A stretch of DNA of 64,000 nt, from the NCBI GenBank assembly GCA_900546745.1, contig URDT01000001.1:1-64000 (forward strand), written 5' to 3'. How positions within the stretch are numbered: position 1 is the first letter of the stretch; each line of letters starts with the position of its first letter. The notes under the pieces were generated by a model, which did not search any database, was not told where the DNA came from, and worked only from the letters and a program-made list of their open reading frames with translations. A program made the translations under genes and the position numbers. This document shows positions 48,818 to 57,161 of this stretch, in pieces. The stretch comes from an uncultured Mycoplasmatota bacterium. Lineage in GTDB: Bacteria; Bacillota_I; Bacilli_A; RF39; UBA660.

Positions 48818-49017
48818 ATATGATCATCTCCTTTTAAATTGATTCGGTATATTAACACTTTTTCTTTTTTTTGTCAAAATAAGCGAACATTCGTTTACTT
48901 TTTGCTAAAATAATTATATAATATATTTATTGAAAAAACAATGAACTTTATTGGTAATATTTTCCAATTTTAAAGTTGTTATTGGAAAGGGCAGTGGTAG
49001 TGTGTATAATGAAGATG

Positions 49018-49052
49018 TAGTATGTTGTATGAAGTATGTTGTATGTTGTAAA
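49018..49052. repeat. short imperfect tandem repeat of GTATGTT
   Basis: The stretch has four near-copies of (A)GTATGTTGTATG-type units between TATAAT at 49003 and the 30-codon ORF at 49073. It may be an operator array or a slippage-prone tract. Confidence 0.5.
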
Positions 49053-49072
49053 TCTAGAAATAGGAGAACAGT

Positions 49073-49165
49073 ATGACACTAATTGAATTGTACACAGTGC
49101 TACAAGATGATTTGCTTGATGTATTTGTTGAATATATTAAAGCAAAAGAAAAGGCACTAAATTAA
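49073..49165 (+). CDS. short ORF of 30 codons in the lysogeny region
   Basis: ATG 49073 behind AGGAGA. The product MTLIELYTVLQDDLLDVFVE ends YIKAKEKALN and is a single amphipathic helix. Its final codons form a terminator arm. Compact, well-spaced signals suggest it is translated. No family recognised. Confidence 0.5.
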   Translation: MTLIELYTVLQDDLLDVFVEYIKAKEKALN

Positions 49166-49179
49166 TTAGTGTCTTTTTT
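49151..49179. terminator. terminator between the short ORF and the CI-like gene
   Basis: Stem AAGGCACTAA / TTAGTGTCTT (one G-T) with T-run; it can serve both convergent genes. Confidence 0.75.
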
Positions 49180-49188
49180 ATTTTGATA

Positions 49189-49530
49189 TTATTTTTTTTC
49201 TTTTAACATAGCAACAATCTGCATAGCTTTTTCAAAGTCTTCCCTAGACATATCATCTATAGTATAATCCCACATACCTGCTTCTTTAAGAGCTGTTTTT
49301 AGTTTTTCCATATTATCTGCATCATCTTGGGTAAAATTAAGTAAGTAATCTATCGTAACACCAAAATATTGAGCTAATCTTTTTACAATCTCAAATGGTG
49401 GTTGGGTTATATTATTTTCCCAATTGGATATTGTAGTTTTCGCTACTTCACAAAATTCACCAATTTCTTCTTGTGTGAGATTGCGCTCTTTACGCAATTC
49501 TTTTAATCTATCTCCAAACAGATGAATCAC
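49189..49530 (-). CDS. CI-like prophage repressor, XRE family
   Basis: 113 aa, GTG 49530 behind AAAGGATGG. HTH: LTQEEIGEFCEVAKTTISNW ENN, then RLAQYFGVTIDYLLNF, and a short C-terminal helical part (SREDFEKAMQIVAMLKEKK). There is no peptidase domain, so induction would need a partner or an antirepressor. It faces the Cro-like gene at 50112 across a palindromic, structured intergenic region. Confidence 0.88.
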   Translation of the reverse strand: MIHLFGDRLKELRKERNLTQEEIGEFCEVAKTTISNWENNITQPPFEIVKRLAQYFGVTIDYLLNFTQDDADNMEKLKTALKEAGMWDYTIDDMSREDFEKAMQIVAMLKEKK

Positions 49531-49550
49531 CCCATCCTTTTAAATTTTTA

Positions 49551-49571
49551 TATATATACGTAGTATATATA
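49551..49571. promoter_or_regulatory. palindromic operator near the repressor start
   Basis: TATATATACgtaGTATATATA, a perfect palindrome of two 9-bp arms, 20 bp upstream of the CI-like start codon. Confidence 0.65.
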
Positions 49572-49672
49572 TAAATTATATCATAAAATTTAAAAAAATG
49601 ATGACAAACATAAGAAAATTTCAAATAATTTGGACAAAACACCAAACAAATTTAAAAAAATAAAAAAAAATA

Positions 49673-49703
49673 TTGACATAGTTCAAGAAACTTGGAATAT
49701 TGT
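49673..49703 (+). promoter_or_regulatory. candidate rightward promoter with internal palindrome
   Basis: TTGACA (49673-49678) and a weak -10 TATTGT (49698-49703, spacing 19). Between them CAAGaaaCTTG (49684-49694) is a likely repressor site. Confidence 0.5.
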
Positions 49704-49730
49704 TATCGTAGGGTACAGATAAAGGATATC

Positions 49731-49990
49731 TTACAAGTGATAAAGTGGTGCTAATAGCACAAAAAAAGAATAGGTTCAGTCCTGAGAAAATTGAAACCTA
49801 TCCTAATAAACAAGTGAGAAACTATTTTCTCGCAACATTTATCTTAACATGTGATAAATCGCTTATTTTGATATTAATGTCATTTGAAAATAGTAACTCT
49901 AAAATCTTGATGAGTATTTTTACTCACCTCACATTCTATTCCCTTCATATAAGAATAGAGTGCTATTACACCACTTATCACAAATGTATA
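49731..49990 (+). ncRNA. folded non-coding RNA candidate in the lysogeny region
   Basis: GTGATAAAGTGGTG..TAGCAC (49737-49760) pairs with GTGCTATTACACCACTTATC (49960-49979, running to 49981): 22 pairs with only two single-base bulges across about 200 nt. Inside are ATAGGTT/AACCTAT, GAGAA/TTCTC, TGAGTA/TACTCA (49911-49926) and TCTATTC/GAATAGA (49934-49959). Outside, TCTTACA and TGTATAAGA extend the helix. The one long reading frame here shows no protein-like pattern. The gap 49531-50111 otherwise holds only operators, the promoter and a terminator. Confidence 0.7.
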
Positions 49991-50029
49991 AGAATGCATG
50001 TGTGTTAAGTAGTACTTTAATTGTACTAT

Positions 50030-50077
50030 AAAACACCTTAAAAAGTCAATATTTCATTGACAATTAGGTGTTTTCTT
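50030..50077 (+). terminator. terminator-like double hairpin before the Cro-like gene
   Basis: AAAACACCT / AGGTGTTTT encloses GTCAAT/ATTGAC, then TTCTTAT. It probably ends the non-coding RNA. TAGTAC/GTACTA just upstream adds a second small hairpin. Confidence 0.65.
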
Positions 50078-50111
50078 ATACCAAAAAAAATAAAGAGAAA
50101 GGAGTGCAAGA

Positions 50112-50366
50112 GTGGGCAAAAGAGATACGATTGATAAGATGTTTTATAAAAATTTAGGTGAAATACTTTTAAAAGAGCGAAGAAAACATGGATATTCATT
50201 AAGATATGTTGCTGAACTCACCGGAATATCAAGAACAACAATAGATAAATATGAACTAGGCCTTGCAAGAATTGATATGACTCGATGGAACAAACTTTGT
50301 AAAGCTTTACAATTACCAGAAAATATTCATCTGAAAATAGCCTTTGGAATGAGAGATTATGAATGA
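50112..50366 (+). CDS. Cro-like XRE regulator
   Basis: 84 aa from GTG 50112 behind GGAGTG. HTH: YSLRYVAELTGISRTTIDKY ELG. First gene of the rightward early operon, opposite the CI-like gene. Overlaps the next gene by 4 nt. Confidence 0.85.
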   Translation: MGKRDTIDKMFYKNLGEILLKERRKHGYSLRYVAELTGISRTTIDKYELGLARIDMTRWNKLCKALQLPENIHLKIAFGMRDYE

Positions 50367-50632
50367 TAGAAACAGAAGATTTATCAAGTTATATTCCAGG
50401 ATATGAAGAATATTTAGAATCAATTGAAAGAAGCAATCAATCTAAAGAAATTTACGATTATTCTGATGAATGCTATGAAGAAATGATGATAAGAAAGGAG
50501 ATTGAAAAAATGGAAAGAAAAATTATTGATTTAAAGACTACAAATATGACTTTTGACGAAATTATGAATTTAAAAAATTATGTTTGGAAGAGTGATAAAT
50601 TGGTGCCTATTGAAATGATTGAGGATAAGTAA
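50363..50632 (+). CDS. hypothetical phage protein
   Basis: 89 aa, starting in an ATGA overlap. Acidic first half (EDLSSYIPGYEEYLESIERS) with SPGY-like tyrosines, then a basic helix. No family recognised. Coupled to the Cro-like gene, so an early regulator or adaptor is possible. Confidence 0.65.
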   Translation: MIETEDLSSYIPGYEEYLESIERSNQSKEIYDYSDECYEEMMIRKEIEKMERKIIDLKTTNMTFDEIMNLKNYVWKSDKLVPIEMIEDK

Positions 50633-50633
50633 T

Positions 50634-51455
50634 ATGGAAAGTTTACAACTAATAGATATTGCTGATGATTTATTAATTTTAAATAGAAATACGATAGAAA
50701 ACTTGTTCAAATTAGAAAACTGTGTAGATTGTGTTGTATTATATTTATTTTATTATAAATTAGCAAAATGGCAAAAAACTGATACAGTGAAAGCCAATGA
50801 TAGCTATGTTCAAAAAAGCTTGAAATGGGGAAGAAATAAAATATTAAGCACAAAACAAGCACTAAAAAATAGTGGACTTATTGAAATAGTACAACGCAGA
50901 AATGCTGGAAAAATAGATGGTTGGTTTATAAAAATTCATTATATCGTTTCAAAAAAAGATCAAGAAAAAATTATTGTTGAACAAGAAGTCTCCAAACAAG
51001 AAGTATCGAAATCTACTTGTGGTTTTGAAGAAACAAATGCTTTAAGAAATAATATTAATTGCTTAAAGAAAGAAATAGAATTGCTTAAAGAAGAAAATAA
51101 TAAACTTAAAAGTTTATTAAAAGAAAGTGAAAATTCATCTAATATAGAGGCCTACAAGGAAATTGTTGGATATATGAATGCAGTAAATGAACATCATAGA
51201 TTTAATGTTAAAATTCCATTTTCTTATAAGTATCAATCTAAAGCAACTCAAAAATTAATTAATGCTAGATTGAGAGAAGGATATGATATTGAAGAATTTA
51301 AGGATGTTATTTGGTGGGGATATAAAAAATTTGTAGAAAATGAATTTACAACTCAAAATGGTGAATCAAGTTATAAATATTTTAGACCATCAACATTATT
51401 TTCATCAGAACACTTTGAGGCTTATTTGAATGAATATAGAGCAAATACACAATAA
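50634..51455 (+). CDS. phage replisome organiser / DnaD-like initiator
   Basis: 273 aa from ATG 50634 behind GAGGAT. An N-terminal winged-helix region (KWGRNKILSTKQALKNSGLI, GWFIKIHYIV), a coiled coil near residue 140, and the C-terminal phage domain of the Phg_2220_C type (IVGYMNAVNEHHRF, KATQKLINARLREGYDIEEF, YKYFRPSTLFSSEHFEAYLN). Such proteins open the phage origin and recruit the helicase encoded next. Confidence 0.85.
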   Translation: MESLQLIDIADDLLILNRNTIENLFKLENCVDCVVLYLFYYKLAKWQKTDTVKANDSYVQKSLKWGRNKILSTKQALKNSGLIEIVQRRNAGKIDGWFIKIHYIVSKKDQEKIIVEQEVSKQEVSKSTCGFEETNALRNNINCLKKEIELLKEENNKLKSLLKESENSSNIEAYKEIVGYMNAVNEHHRFNVKIPFSYKYQSKATQKLINARLREGYDIEEFKDVIWWGYKKFVENEFTTQNGESSYKYFRPSTLFSSEHFEAYLNEYRANTQ

Positions 51456-52749
51456 TGTTGAATATCAAATATTTGCATGTATTATAATCAATTCTAGCTT
51501 ATTAGATGAAATTAATTTAAAGGAAAAATATTTTGAAAACAAAAAAATACTTATTTGGCTTAAAAATTTATATAAGCAGTATGGATATCTAGACTTAGAG
51601 TTAATTACAAATTCTACAAGCAACTTTGAAAAAGCAACTGAATTTCTTAGTCAATGTATGAGTTATGAAATTAGTCCTAGAAATATATCTGGTTATTATA
51701 AAAAATTAAAATCAGATTATTATAAACAGAAAATAAAGATATGTTTTGAAAAAATGATTCAAGATACAATTGATTACAAAACATTTTGTGATGAAATGTC
51801 AATTATTAGTGTTGATGATAGCGATAATTCAAATTTGCTAACTACTAATGATATCAAAATAGATGTAAAAGTAGAAAGAGAATATACAAATATTTCTGAA
51901 TTGGATTATCTTCTTAAAGGAATCGAATATGGAAAATTAAGTTTATGGAGTGGTATTACTAATCATGGTAAAACAACACTAATGATTCAATTTGCTAAAG
52001 AATGTTTAAAACAACAAAAGAAAATATTTTATTTTAGTGGTGAACAATCCTCTAGCGAATTTAAAAATTATTTATATGTAGGTATGTGTACAAAAATTCA
52101 ACTTGAATTTATTACTGATAGTCATAATTCAAAAATATATGATGTCAAACCAAAAGACGAAGTTATAGATTATTTTGATAATATTTATAAAAATAAGTTA
52201 TTCTTATATGATAATGAAACCACAAATAATACTATTACAAATATGATTAAGACTATGGAATATGCTTTTAAGCAAGGTGTAAGAATATTCTTTATAGATA
52301 ATTTTATGCAGTTAGATAATAGTGAAAAATTAGAAGAGCAAACAAAAATTGTTGAAATGTTTAAAAGATTTGCGAGAGATAAAAATGTAATTATTAATCT
52401 TGTCGCTCATCCAAGAAAGACACAATTTATGAAATGTAGATTAACAATATTTGATATAGCAGGAACTCAAAATATTGCTAATAAAAGTGCTAATATTTGT
52501 TCCATAATTAGAACCGATATATTGCCTATTTCAGAACGAGATGAAATTGAACGAGCATTATTTAATTCAGGATATAACATTGAAAAATGTGATGGTATTG
52601 TTGAGGTTATAAAGACTAAAGGAAATAGTTGTAGAATGGTTGGTTTAATTTATGATGTAGATACAAAGACATATAAGGAAGCACCAAAATTGACTGAACA
52701 AGAAAAAATATACTTAGAAAATAAGTTTAGTAAGAAAGGTGGAAGATGA
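51430..52749 (+). CDS. DnaB-like replicative helicase
   Basis: 439 aa, overlapping the initiator by 26 nt. N-terminal DnaB helical domain, then the RecA-like core: LDYLLKGIEYGKLSLWSG, Walker A GITNHGKTTLM, FYFSGEQSS, and Walker B RIFFIDNFMQLD. Walker A is unusual (N-H-G-K-T in place of x-x-G-K-T with Ala/Ser). It would unwind phage DNA ahead of the fork. Confidence 0.9.
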   Translation: MNIEQIHNNVEYQIFACIIINSSLLDEINLKEKYFENKKILIWLKNLYKQYGYLDLELITNSTSNFEKATEFLSQCMSYEISPRNISGYYKKLKSDYYKQKIKICFEKMIQDTIDYKTFCDEMSIISVDDSDNSNLLTTNDIKIDVKVEREYTNISELDYLLKGIEYGKLSLWSGITNHGKTTLMIQFAKECLKQQKKIFYFSGEQSSSEFKNYLYVGMCTKIQLEFITDSHNSKIYDVKPKDEVIDYFDNIYKNKLFLYDNETTNNTITNMIKTMEYAFKQGVRIFFIDNFMQLDNSEKLEEQTKIVEMFKRFARDKNVIINLVAHPRKTQFMKCRLTIFDIAGTQNIANKSANICSIIRTDILPISERDEIERALFNSGYNIEKCDGIVEVIKTKGNSCRMVGLIYDVDTKTYKEAPKLTEQEKIYLENKFSKKGGR

Positions 52750-52750
52750 A

Positions 52751-53086
52751 ATGATTGAATTGATAGACTTATCAAATTGGAAAAAACAAAAGGAAATCTT
52801 GACAGATCTTCACCGTGAATATGGAATTAATATTTCTTCAAGAGAATGGCGAAATCAAATAGAAAAATGGAATGAAAAATTTGCTAATGGTGAAGTTGAA
52901 TATTATATTACACATTCTAATTCAAAAGGATTTAAAGCTACAACAGATTATAAAGAAGCAAGAATTGCTAGAAATGATTACTTAAAAAGAGCTTTTAATA
53001 TGATGAGAAAAGCTCGTGCTTGTGATAAAGCATTTCAACAAAGAAGTAATTTTAAATTTGATTTTAATGAAGGAGTCATAAAATGA
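52751..53086 (+). CDS. hypothetical phage protein
   Basis: 111 aa, ATG 52751 behind AAGGTGG. It starts MIELIDLSNWKKQKEIL and has WRNQIEKWNEKFANGEVEYY followed by THSNSKGFKATTDYKEARIA. A winged-helix-like pattern at the start and position after the helicase suggest a replication accessory protein. No firm family. Confidence 0.65.
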   Translation: MIELIDLSNWKKQKEILTDLHREYGINISSREWRNQIEKWNEKFANGEVEYYITHSNSKGFKATTDYKEARIARNDYLKRAFNMMRKARACDKAFQQRSNFKFDFNEGVIK

Positions 53087-53238
53087 ACAAATCAACAAAA
53101 ATAACAGATAGTCAATTAAAAAAATTATTGAAAGATAATTCTGTAAGAAAAATAATCTATATGCATATAGAAGGTACTATATCGTTGAATTCTAAACAAT
53201 TAGATTATTTATTGAATTTAGAACATGAAATACTTTAA
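53083..53238 (+). CDS. small phage protein
   Basis: 51 aa from ATG 53083 behind AGGAG. Sequence begins MNKSTKITDSQLKKLLKDNS and has a hydrophobic middle (VRKIIYMHI). Overlaps the previous gene by 4 nt and the next by 14 nt. No family recognised. Confidence 0.55.
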   Translation: MNKSTKITDSQLKKLLKDNSVRKIIYMHIEGTISLNSKQLDYLLNLEHEIL

Positions 53239-53398
53239 TGAAAATATAGAATACAGTAAAGATTGGCTATTACAAGAAATAATTAAAACTGATTTTGAAC
53301 AAAGGAAAACAAATCAAATTCAATATGTAAAAATGACTAAAATAGATTTATTAAGATTAGTACAAAAATTTATAAAACTGAATGAAAAAGGAGAGTGA
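53225..53398 (+). CDS. small phage protein
   Basis: 57 aa from ATG 53225. Starts MKYFNENIEYSKDWLLQEI and ends LVQKFIKLNEKGE, lysine-rich and helical. No clear ribosome site, so it depends on the overlap with the gene before. Stop is TGA. Confidence 0.5.
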   Translation: MKYFNENIEYSKDWLLQEIIKTDFEQRKTNQIQYVKMTKIDLLRLVQKFIKLNEKGE

Positions 53399-53402
53399 AA
53401 TA

Positions 53403-54170
53403 TTGGAAAAGAAAATAAGATGTTTGAAACCAGAAGAAATTGAAATAAGAGTTCAACAAGTTACTGAAAAAGGGGCACAATTATTGCTTTATAAAGACAG
53501 TAGATGTGATAAAAGAATACTTGATGAAACATTTGGAATCTTCGGATGGAAAGATAGGTATGAAGAAATAAAAGGAAATTTATTTTGTACAATATCAATT
53601 TATGATGATGAAAAACAACAATGGATTGATAAATGTGACTGTGGAACAGAGTCTTTTAGTGAAAAAGAAAAAGGTGAAGCAAGTGATGCATTTAAAAGAG
53701 CAGGATTTAATGTTGGTATAGGCAGAGAATTATATACAAGAATATTTTATTTCGCTAGTGTACCTACAAAGAAAAATGATAAAGGTAAATATGATTTAGC
53801 TAATAAATATGAAAAATTTACAGTTGCTGAAATATCAACAAATGAAGAAACTGAAAAAATAGAAAAGATTAAAATTGCTGATAGCAAAGGCAATATTGTA
53901 TTTAGTTATGGTTATCCTAAAACATCAACAAAGACTGAAACAAAAAAATTGGACAAGCCAGTTGAAATGATTGATGCTAATCAAATAAAAGTAATTCATA
54001 CTTTATTTACTAAAATTGAAAAATCAGAATCACAAGTATTTAAAAATTTCACAAATGATAAAGCAAAAGAAAATGTATACAATCAATATAAAGTAAAATC
54101 TTCAAAAGAATTAACAAAAGAAAATGCAAATAAAATGATTGATTTGTTAAAGAAAAAAGTTGGTGAATAG
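53403..54170 (+). CDS. Rad52/Sak-type single-strand annealing protein
   Basis: 255 aa from TTG 53403 with AAGGAGAG 7 nt upstream (ATG 53382 is a weaker choice, as it precedes that site). Rad52-like core: LDETFGIFGWKDRYEEIKG, FCTISIYDDEKQQWIDKCD, KGEASDAFKRAGFNVGIGRELY. The C-terminus is a variable linker plus a helical tail. It would anneal phage DNA ends together with the SSB and nuclease encoded downstream. Confidence 0.85.
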   Translation: MEKKIRCLKPEEIEIRVQQVTEKGAQLLLYKDSRCDKRILDETFGIFGWKDRYEEIKGNLFCTISIYDDEKQQWIDKCDCGTESFSEKEKGEASDAFKRAGFNVGIGRELYTRIFYFASVPTKKNDKGKYDLANKYEKFTVAEISTNEETEKIEKIKIADSKGNIVFSYGYPKTSTKTETKKLDKPVEMIDANQIKVIHTLFTKIEKSESQVFKNFTNDKAKENVYNQYKVKSSKELTKENANKMIDLLKKKVGE

Positions 54171-54172
54171 TT

Positions 54173-54994
54173 ATGAAGGAGGAATATAGACCTAAAAAAA
54201 CAAAAATCGAACTATATCATGATCACTTTGAAAATGCTAAAACATATCAAATACCACATGCACAATTAATTATAGCAGATATTCCTTATAATCTAGGAAA
54301 TAATGCATATGCAAGTAATCCACAATGGTATGTTGATGGCGATAATAAAAATGGAGAAAGTAAACTTGCTGGAAAAAGTTTCTTTGATACAGATAACGAT
54401 TTCAAAATAAATAATTTCTTTGATTTTTGCACTAGATATTTAAACAAAGAACCAAAATCGGGGGGGCAAAGGGGAAGAAGTTCCGATGCTCCAGCAATGA
54501 TAGTATTTTGTGCATTTGAACAAATACCGATGGTAATAGAACAAGGCAAAAAACATGGCTTAATGAAAAGTTATCCGTTAGTTTTTATTAAAAATTATTC
54601 GAGCCAAGTTTTAAAAGCAAATATGAAAATTGTAGGAGCAACTGAGTATGCCGTAGTTCTTTATAGAGAAAAGTTACCAAAATTTAATAATATTGATGAA
54701 TTCGGAATAAATCATATGATATTTAATTGGTTTGAATGGAGAAAGGATGGCAAGGAAATACCGAAAATACATCCAACACAAAAGCCAGTAAATCTATTAA
54801 AACAACTTATTAAAATATTTACTGATGAGGGTGATGTAGTAATAGACCCTGTGGCTGGTAGTGGTAGCACATTAAGGGCTTGTGCTGAATTAAATAGAAG
54901 TTGTTATGGCTTTGAAATAAAAAGAGATTTTGTTAAAAGAGCAAAGGAAGAAATGCTTTCAAATATTGAAAAACAACAAACATTATTTGATTGA
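54173..54994 (+). CDS. DNA adenine/cytosine-N4 methyltransferase (beta class)
   Basis: 273 aa. Motif IV ADIPYNLG (residue about 40), motif I VIDPVAGSGSTLRACAELNR near the C-terminus. No restriction enzyme is adjacent, so it is an orphan phage methylase, perhaps shielding phage DNA or altering gene expression. An internal Gly-rich PKSGGQRGRSSD lies in a G-rich DNA tract that looks unlike the rest. Confidence 0.88.
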   Translation: MKEEYRPKKTKIELYHDHFENAKTYQIPHAQLIIADIPYNLGNNAYASNPQWYVDGDNKNGESKLAGKSFFDTDNDFKINNFFDFCTRYLNKEPKSGGQRGRSSDAPAMIVFCAFEQIPMVIEQGKKHGLMKSYPLVFIKNYSSQVLKANMKIVGATEYAVVLYREKLPKFNNIDEFGINHMIFNWFEWRKDGKEIPKIHPTQKPVNLLKQLIKIFTDEGDVVIDPVAGSGSTLRACAELNRSCYGFEIKRDFVKRAKEEMLSNIEKQQTLFD

Positions 54995-55009
54995 GGAGTT
55001 GATAAAGCA

Positions 55010-55657
55010 ATGGCATTAAAAGTATTAGTTGCATGTGAAGAAAGTCAAGCAGTTACTATTGAATTAAGAAAACTTGGTGTCGAGGCATATAGTTGTGATT
55101 TATTACCTTGCAGTGGTGGACATCCTGAATGGCATTTGCAACAAGATGCAATACCTTTATTAGAACAAGAATGGGATATGATTATAGCATTCCCACCATG
55201 TACTCATCTTGCTGTAAGCGGAGCAAGACATTTTGAACAAAAAAGAAAAGATGGAAGACAACAACAAGGTATAGATTTCTTTATGAAATTTGTTAATTGT
55301 AAATGTAAACATGTTTGTATTGAAAATCCAATCGGGATAATGAGTTCCATTTATAGAAAACCTAACCAAATTATCCAACCATATATGTTCGGCGATAAAT
55401 TTACAAAATCAACTTGCTTGTGGTTAAAAGGTTTACCAAATTTAAAACCTACTAATATAGTAGAAAAAGGTGAATTTTATGAATGGATTGATAAAAATGG
55501 GAAATGTAAAAGGCAAGCAAAATGGTTCTTCGATGCTTTGAAAAACGCAAAAACAAATGAAGAAAGAAGTATTATTAGAAGCAAAACATTTCCAGGAATT
55601 GCTAAAGCAATGGCAACTCAATTTGTTCAATATTTAGAGGAGAAACTAGATGAGTAA
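55010..55657 (+). CDS. phage DNA cytosine methyltransferase-like protein
   Basis: 215 aa, ATG 55010 behind GAGGAG. N-terminus VLVACEESQAVTIELRKLGV EAYSCDLL is an AdoMet site (E/F-x-G replaced by ACEES), and IAFPPCTHLAVSGARHF contains the catalytic PC of C5 methylases. IENPIG follows. Much shorter than full Dcm enzymes and without a target recognition domain, so activity is uncertain. Common in phages. Confidence 0.8.
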   Translation: MALKVLVACEESQAVTIELRKLGVEAYSCDLLPCSGGHPEWHLQQDAIPLLEQEWDMIIAFPPCTHLAVSGARHFEQKRKDGRQQQGIDFFMKFVNCKCKHVCIENPIGIMSSIYRKPNQIIQPYMFGDKFTKSTCLWLKGLPNLKPTNIVEKGEFYEWIDKNGKCKRQAKWFFDALKNAKTNEERSIIRSKTFPGIAKAMATQFVQYLEEKLDE

Positions 55658-56558
55658 GATTACTAATAAATTAAATTTACCTAAACAACTTGTTGATTTA
55701 ATAAGCAATGACTATCAACCAAAAGAACATCAATATTCTTGTACTACTATTTTAAAACCAACAAGACAAGTAATTCTTGAAAGAAGACACAATAACGAAA
55801 TAGAACAAGATGTATCAGAAATGGTATGGTGTATTTTTGGAATTTTAGCACATAGTGTTATTGAAAATTCACAAGAAGATGTAGGACAATTCAAAGAAGA
55901 AAAATTAAAAGTAGATTTAGGTAAATATTGTAAAGAACTTGAAGGTTATTACTTAAGTGGCCGTTCAGATATGATTGATTTACTAGATAAGTGTATAACA
56001 GACTGGAAAACGGCAAGTTGCTGGAAAGTAATTTATAAAGATTTTGAAGATTGGCGAAAGGAAATGTTGATATATGCTTGGGCAGTTAAAGACATGGGAT
56101 TTGAAATAGATAAAGCACAAGCAATAGCATTCTTAAAAGACTACAATAAAACAAAAGCAAAAGTTGATAGCTCATATCCGCAATTACCTGTATGGGTAGA
56201 AAAATTTAAATTTTGTGATAAAGATTTTAAAGAAATAGAAGAATTTATAAAAAATAGATTCTTAGAATTAAAAAAATATGAAGATGTTCCGGATGAAGAA
56301 CTTCCAATGTGTAGCATGGAAGAAAGATGGAACGATGGAAACAAATATATAGTTATTAAAAAAGGTAATAAGAGGGCAACTAAAATACATGAAACATTAG
56401 AAGAAGCACAAAAACATTTAGATAATTTAGAAAAAGAGTATCCAAATGTATATGAAATACAAGAACGATTGGGTGAAGATAAAAAATGCCTTGAATATTG
56501 CTCGTGTTGCAAATTTTGCCCTTATTATCAAGAAAAATATATGAAGGGTGATGAATAA
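55650..56558 (+). CDS. PD-(D/E)XK nuclease with C-terminal Cys cluster (Cas4/RecB-like)
   Basis: 302 aa. Nuclease core: YYLSGRSDMIDLLDKCITDW KTAS (D ... D-x-K). The C-terminus has CLEYCSCCKFCPYY, five Cys that could hold an iron-sulfur cluster as in Cas4 or AddB. One Cys elsewhere would complete four ligands. It is the likely exonuclease partner of the Rad52-like protein. Overlaps upstream and downstream genes by 8 and 1 nt. Confidence 0.82.
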   Translation: MSKITNKLNLPKQLVDLISNDYQPKEHQYSCTTILKPTRQVILERRHNNEIEQDVSEMVWCIFGILAHSVIENSQEDVGQFKEEKLKVDLGKYCKELEGYYLSGRSDMIDLLDKCITDWKTASCWKVIYKDFEDWRKEMLIYAWAVKDMGFEIDKAQAIAFLKDYNKTKAKVDSSYPQLPVWVEKFKFCDKDFKEIEEFIKNRFLELKKYEDVPDEELPMCSMEERWNDGNKYIVIKKGNKRATKIHETLEEAQKHLDNLEKEYPNVYEIQERLGEDKKCLEYCSCCKFCPYYQEKYMKGDE

Positions 56559-56806
56559 TGATTGAAACAGGTATCATATTAAAAAATAAATATTTAGTAA
56601 AGCAAATGCCAAAAACAAAAGCAATGGCTTGGGAAAAGATAAAGGCTGGAGATGTTATTGAAATTACATTAGAATTAACTTGGCGTAGAAGTGGTGATAA
56701 CCATTGTTTAACCGCCTACTATCCATTAATTAATGGAATAGGAACTGGAATACCAACGATAAATAAATTAATTGAAAAAGGTATGATTTTGGAGGAAATA
56801 AAATGA
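56558..56806 (+). CDS. hypothetical phage protein
   Basis: 82 aa from ATG 56558 behind AGGGTGATG. Beta-rich: MIETGIILKNKYLVKQMPKT, EKIKAGDVIEITLELTWR. Suggests a small OB- or SH3-like fold. No family recognised. Confidence 0.65.
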   Translation: MIETGIILKNKYLVKQMPKTKAMAWEKIKAGDVIEITLELTWRRSGDNHCLTAYYPLINGIGTGIPTINKLIEKGMILEEIK

Positions 56807-57159
56807 AAAGTAATAATGTAACAATAAGCCTAGAAGAATATAAGGAATTATTATTAAATAAAGATAATCAATTAAGGGATAATGAAAAAATGTTATTCGA
56901 TAAAATGATTGACTATATAAAAGAACATGTTAAATATGATAAAGACGGTTGGAATACTGTTAAAGGATTAGAATTTAAAAATTTTAAAGAAGATGAATTA
57001 TTAAGAATGATTCAATACATTGATAGTTATTTGTTTTTAGATATATATAAATATGCAACAGATAAGTTATATAAAGAAGAACAAGATAGATTAAAAATGG
57101 AAAAAGCAAGAGCTATGAAAGATTTAAAACAAGAATTAAAGAAAGATGAGGAAGAATAA
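56803..57159 (+). CDS. hypothetical phage protein
   Basis: 118 aa, ATG 56803 behind GGAGGAAA. All-helical, highly charged, ending in a basic-acidic coiled coil (DRLKMEKARAMKDLKQELKK). No family recognised. Confidence 0.65.
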   Translation: MKSNNVTISLEEYKELLLNKDNQLRDNEKMLFDKMIDYIKEHVKYDKDGWNTVKGLEFKNFKEDELLRMIQYIDSYLFLDIYKYATDKLYKEEQDRLKMEKARAMKDLKQELKKDEEE

Positions 57160-57161
57160 TT

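Noticed and set aside
49745..50008. Plus-strand frame of 87 codons
   Set aside because: Falls inside the folded RNA region, lacks a ribosome site and looks unlike protein.
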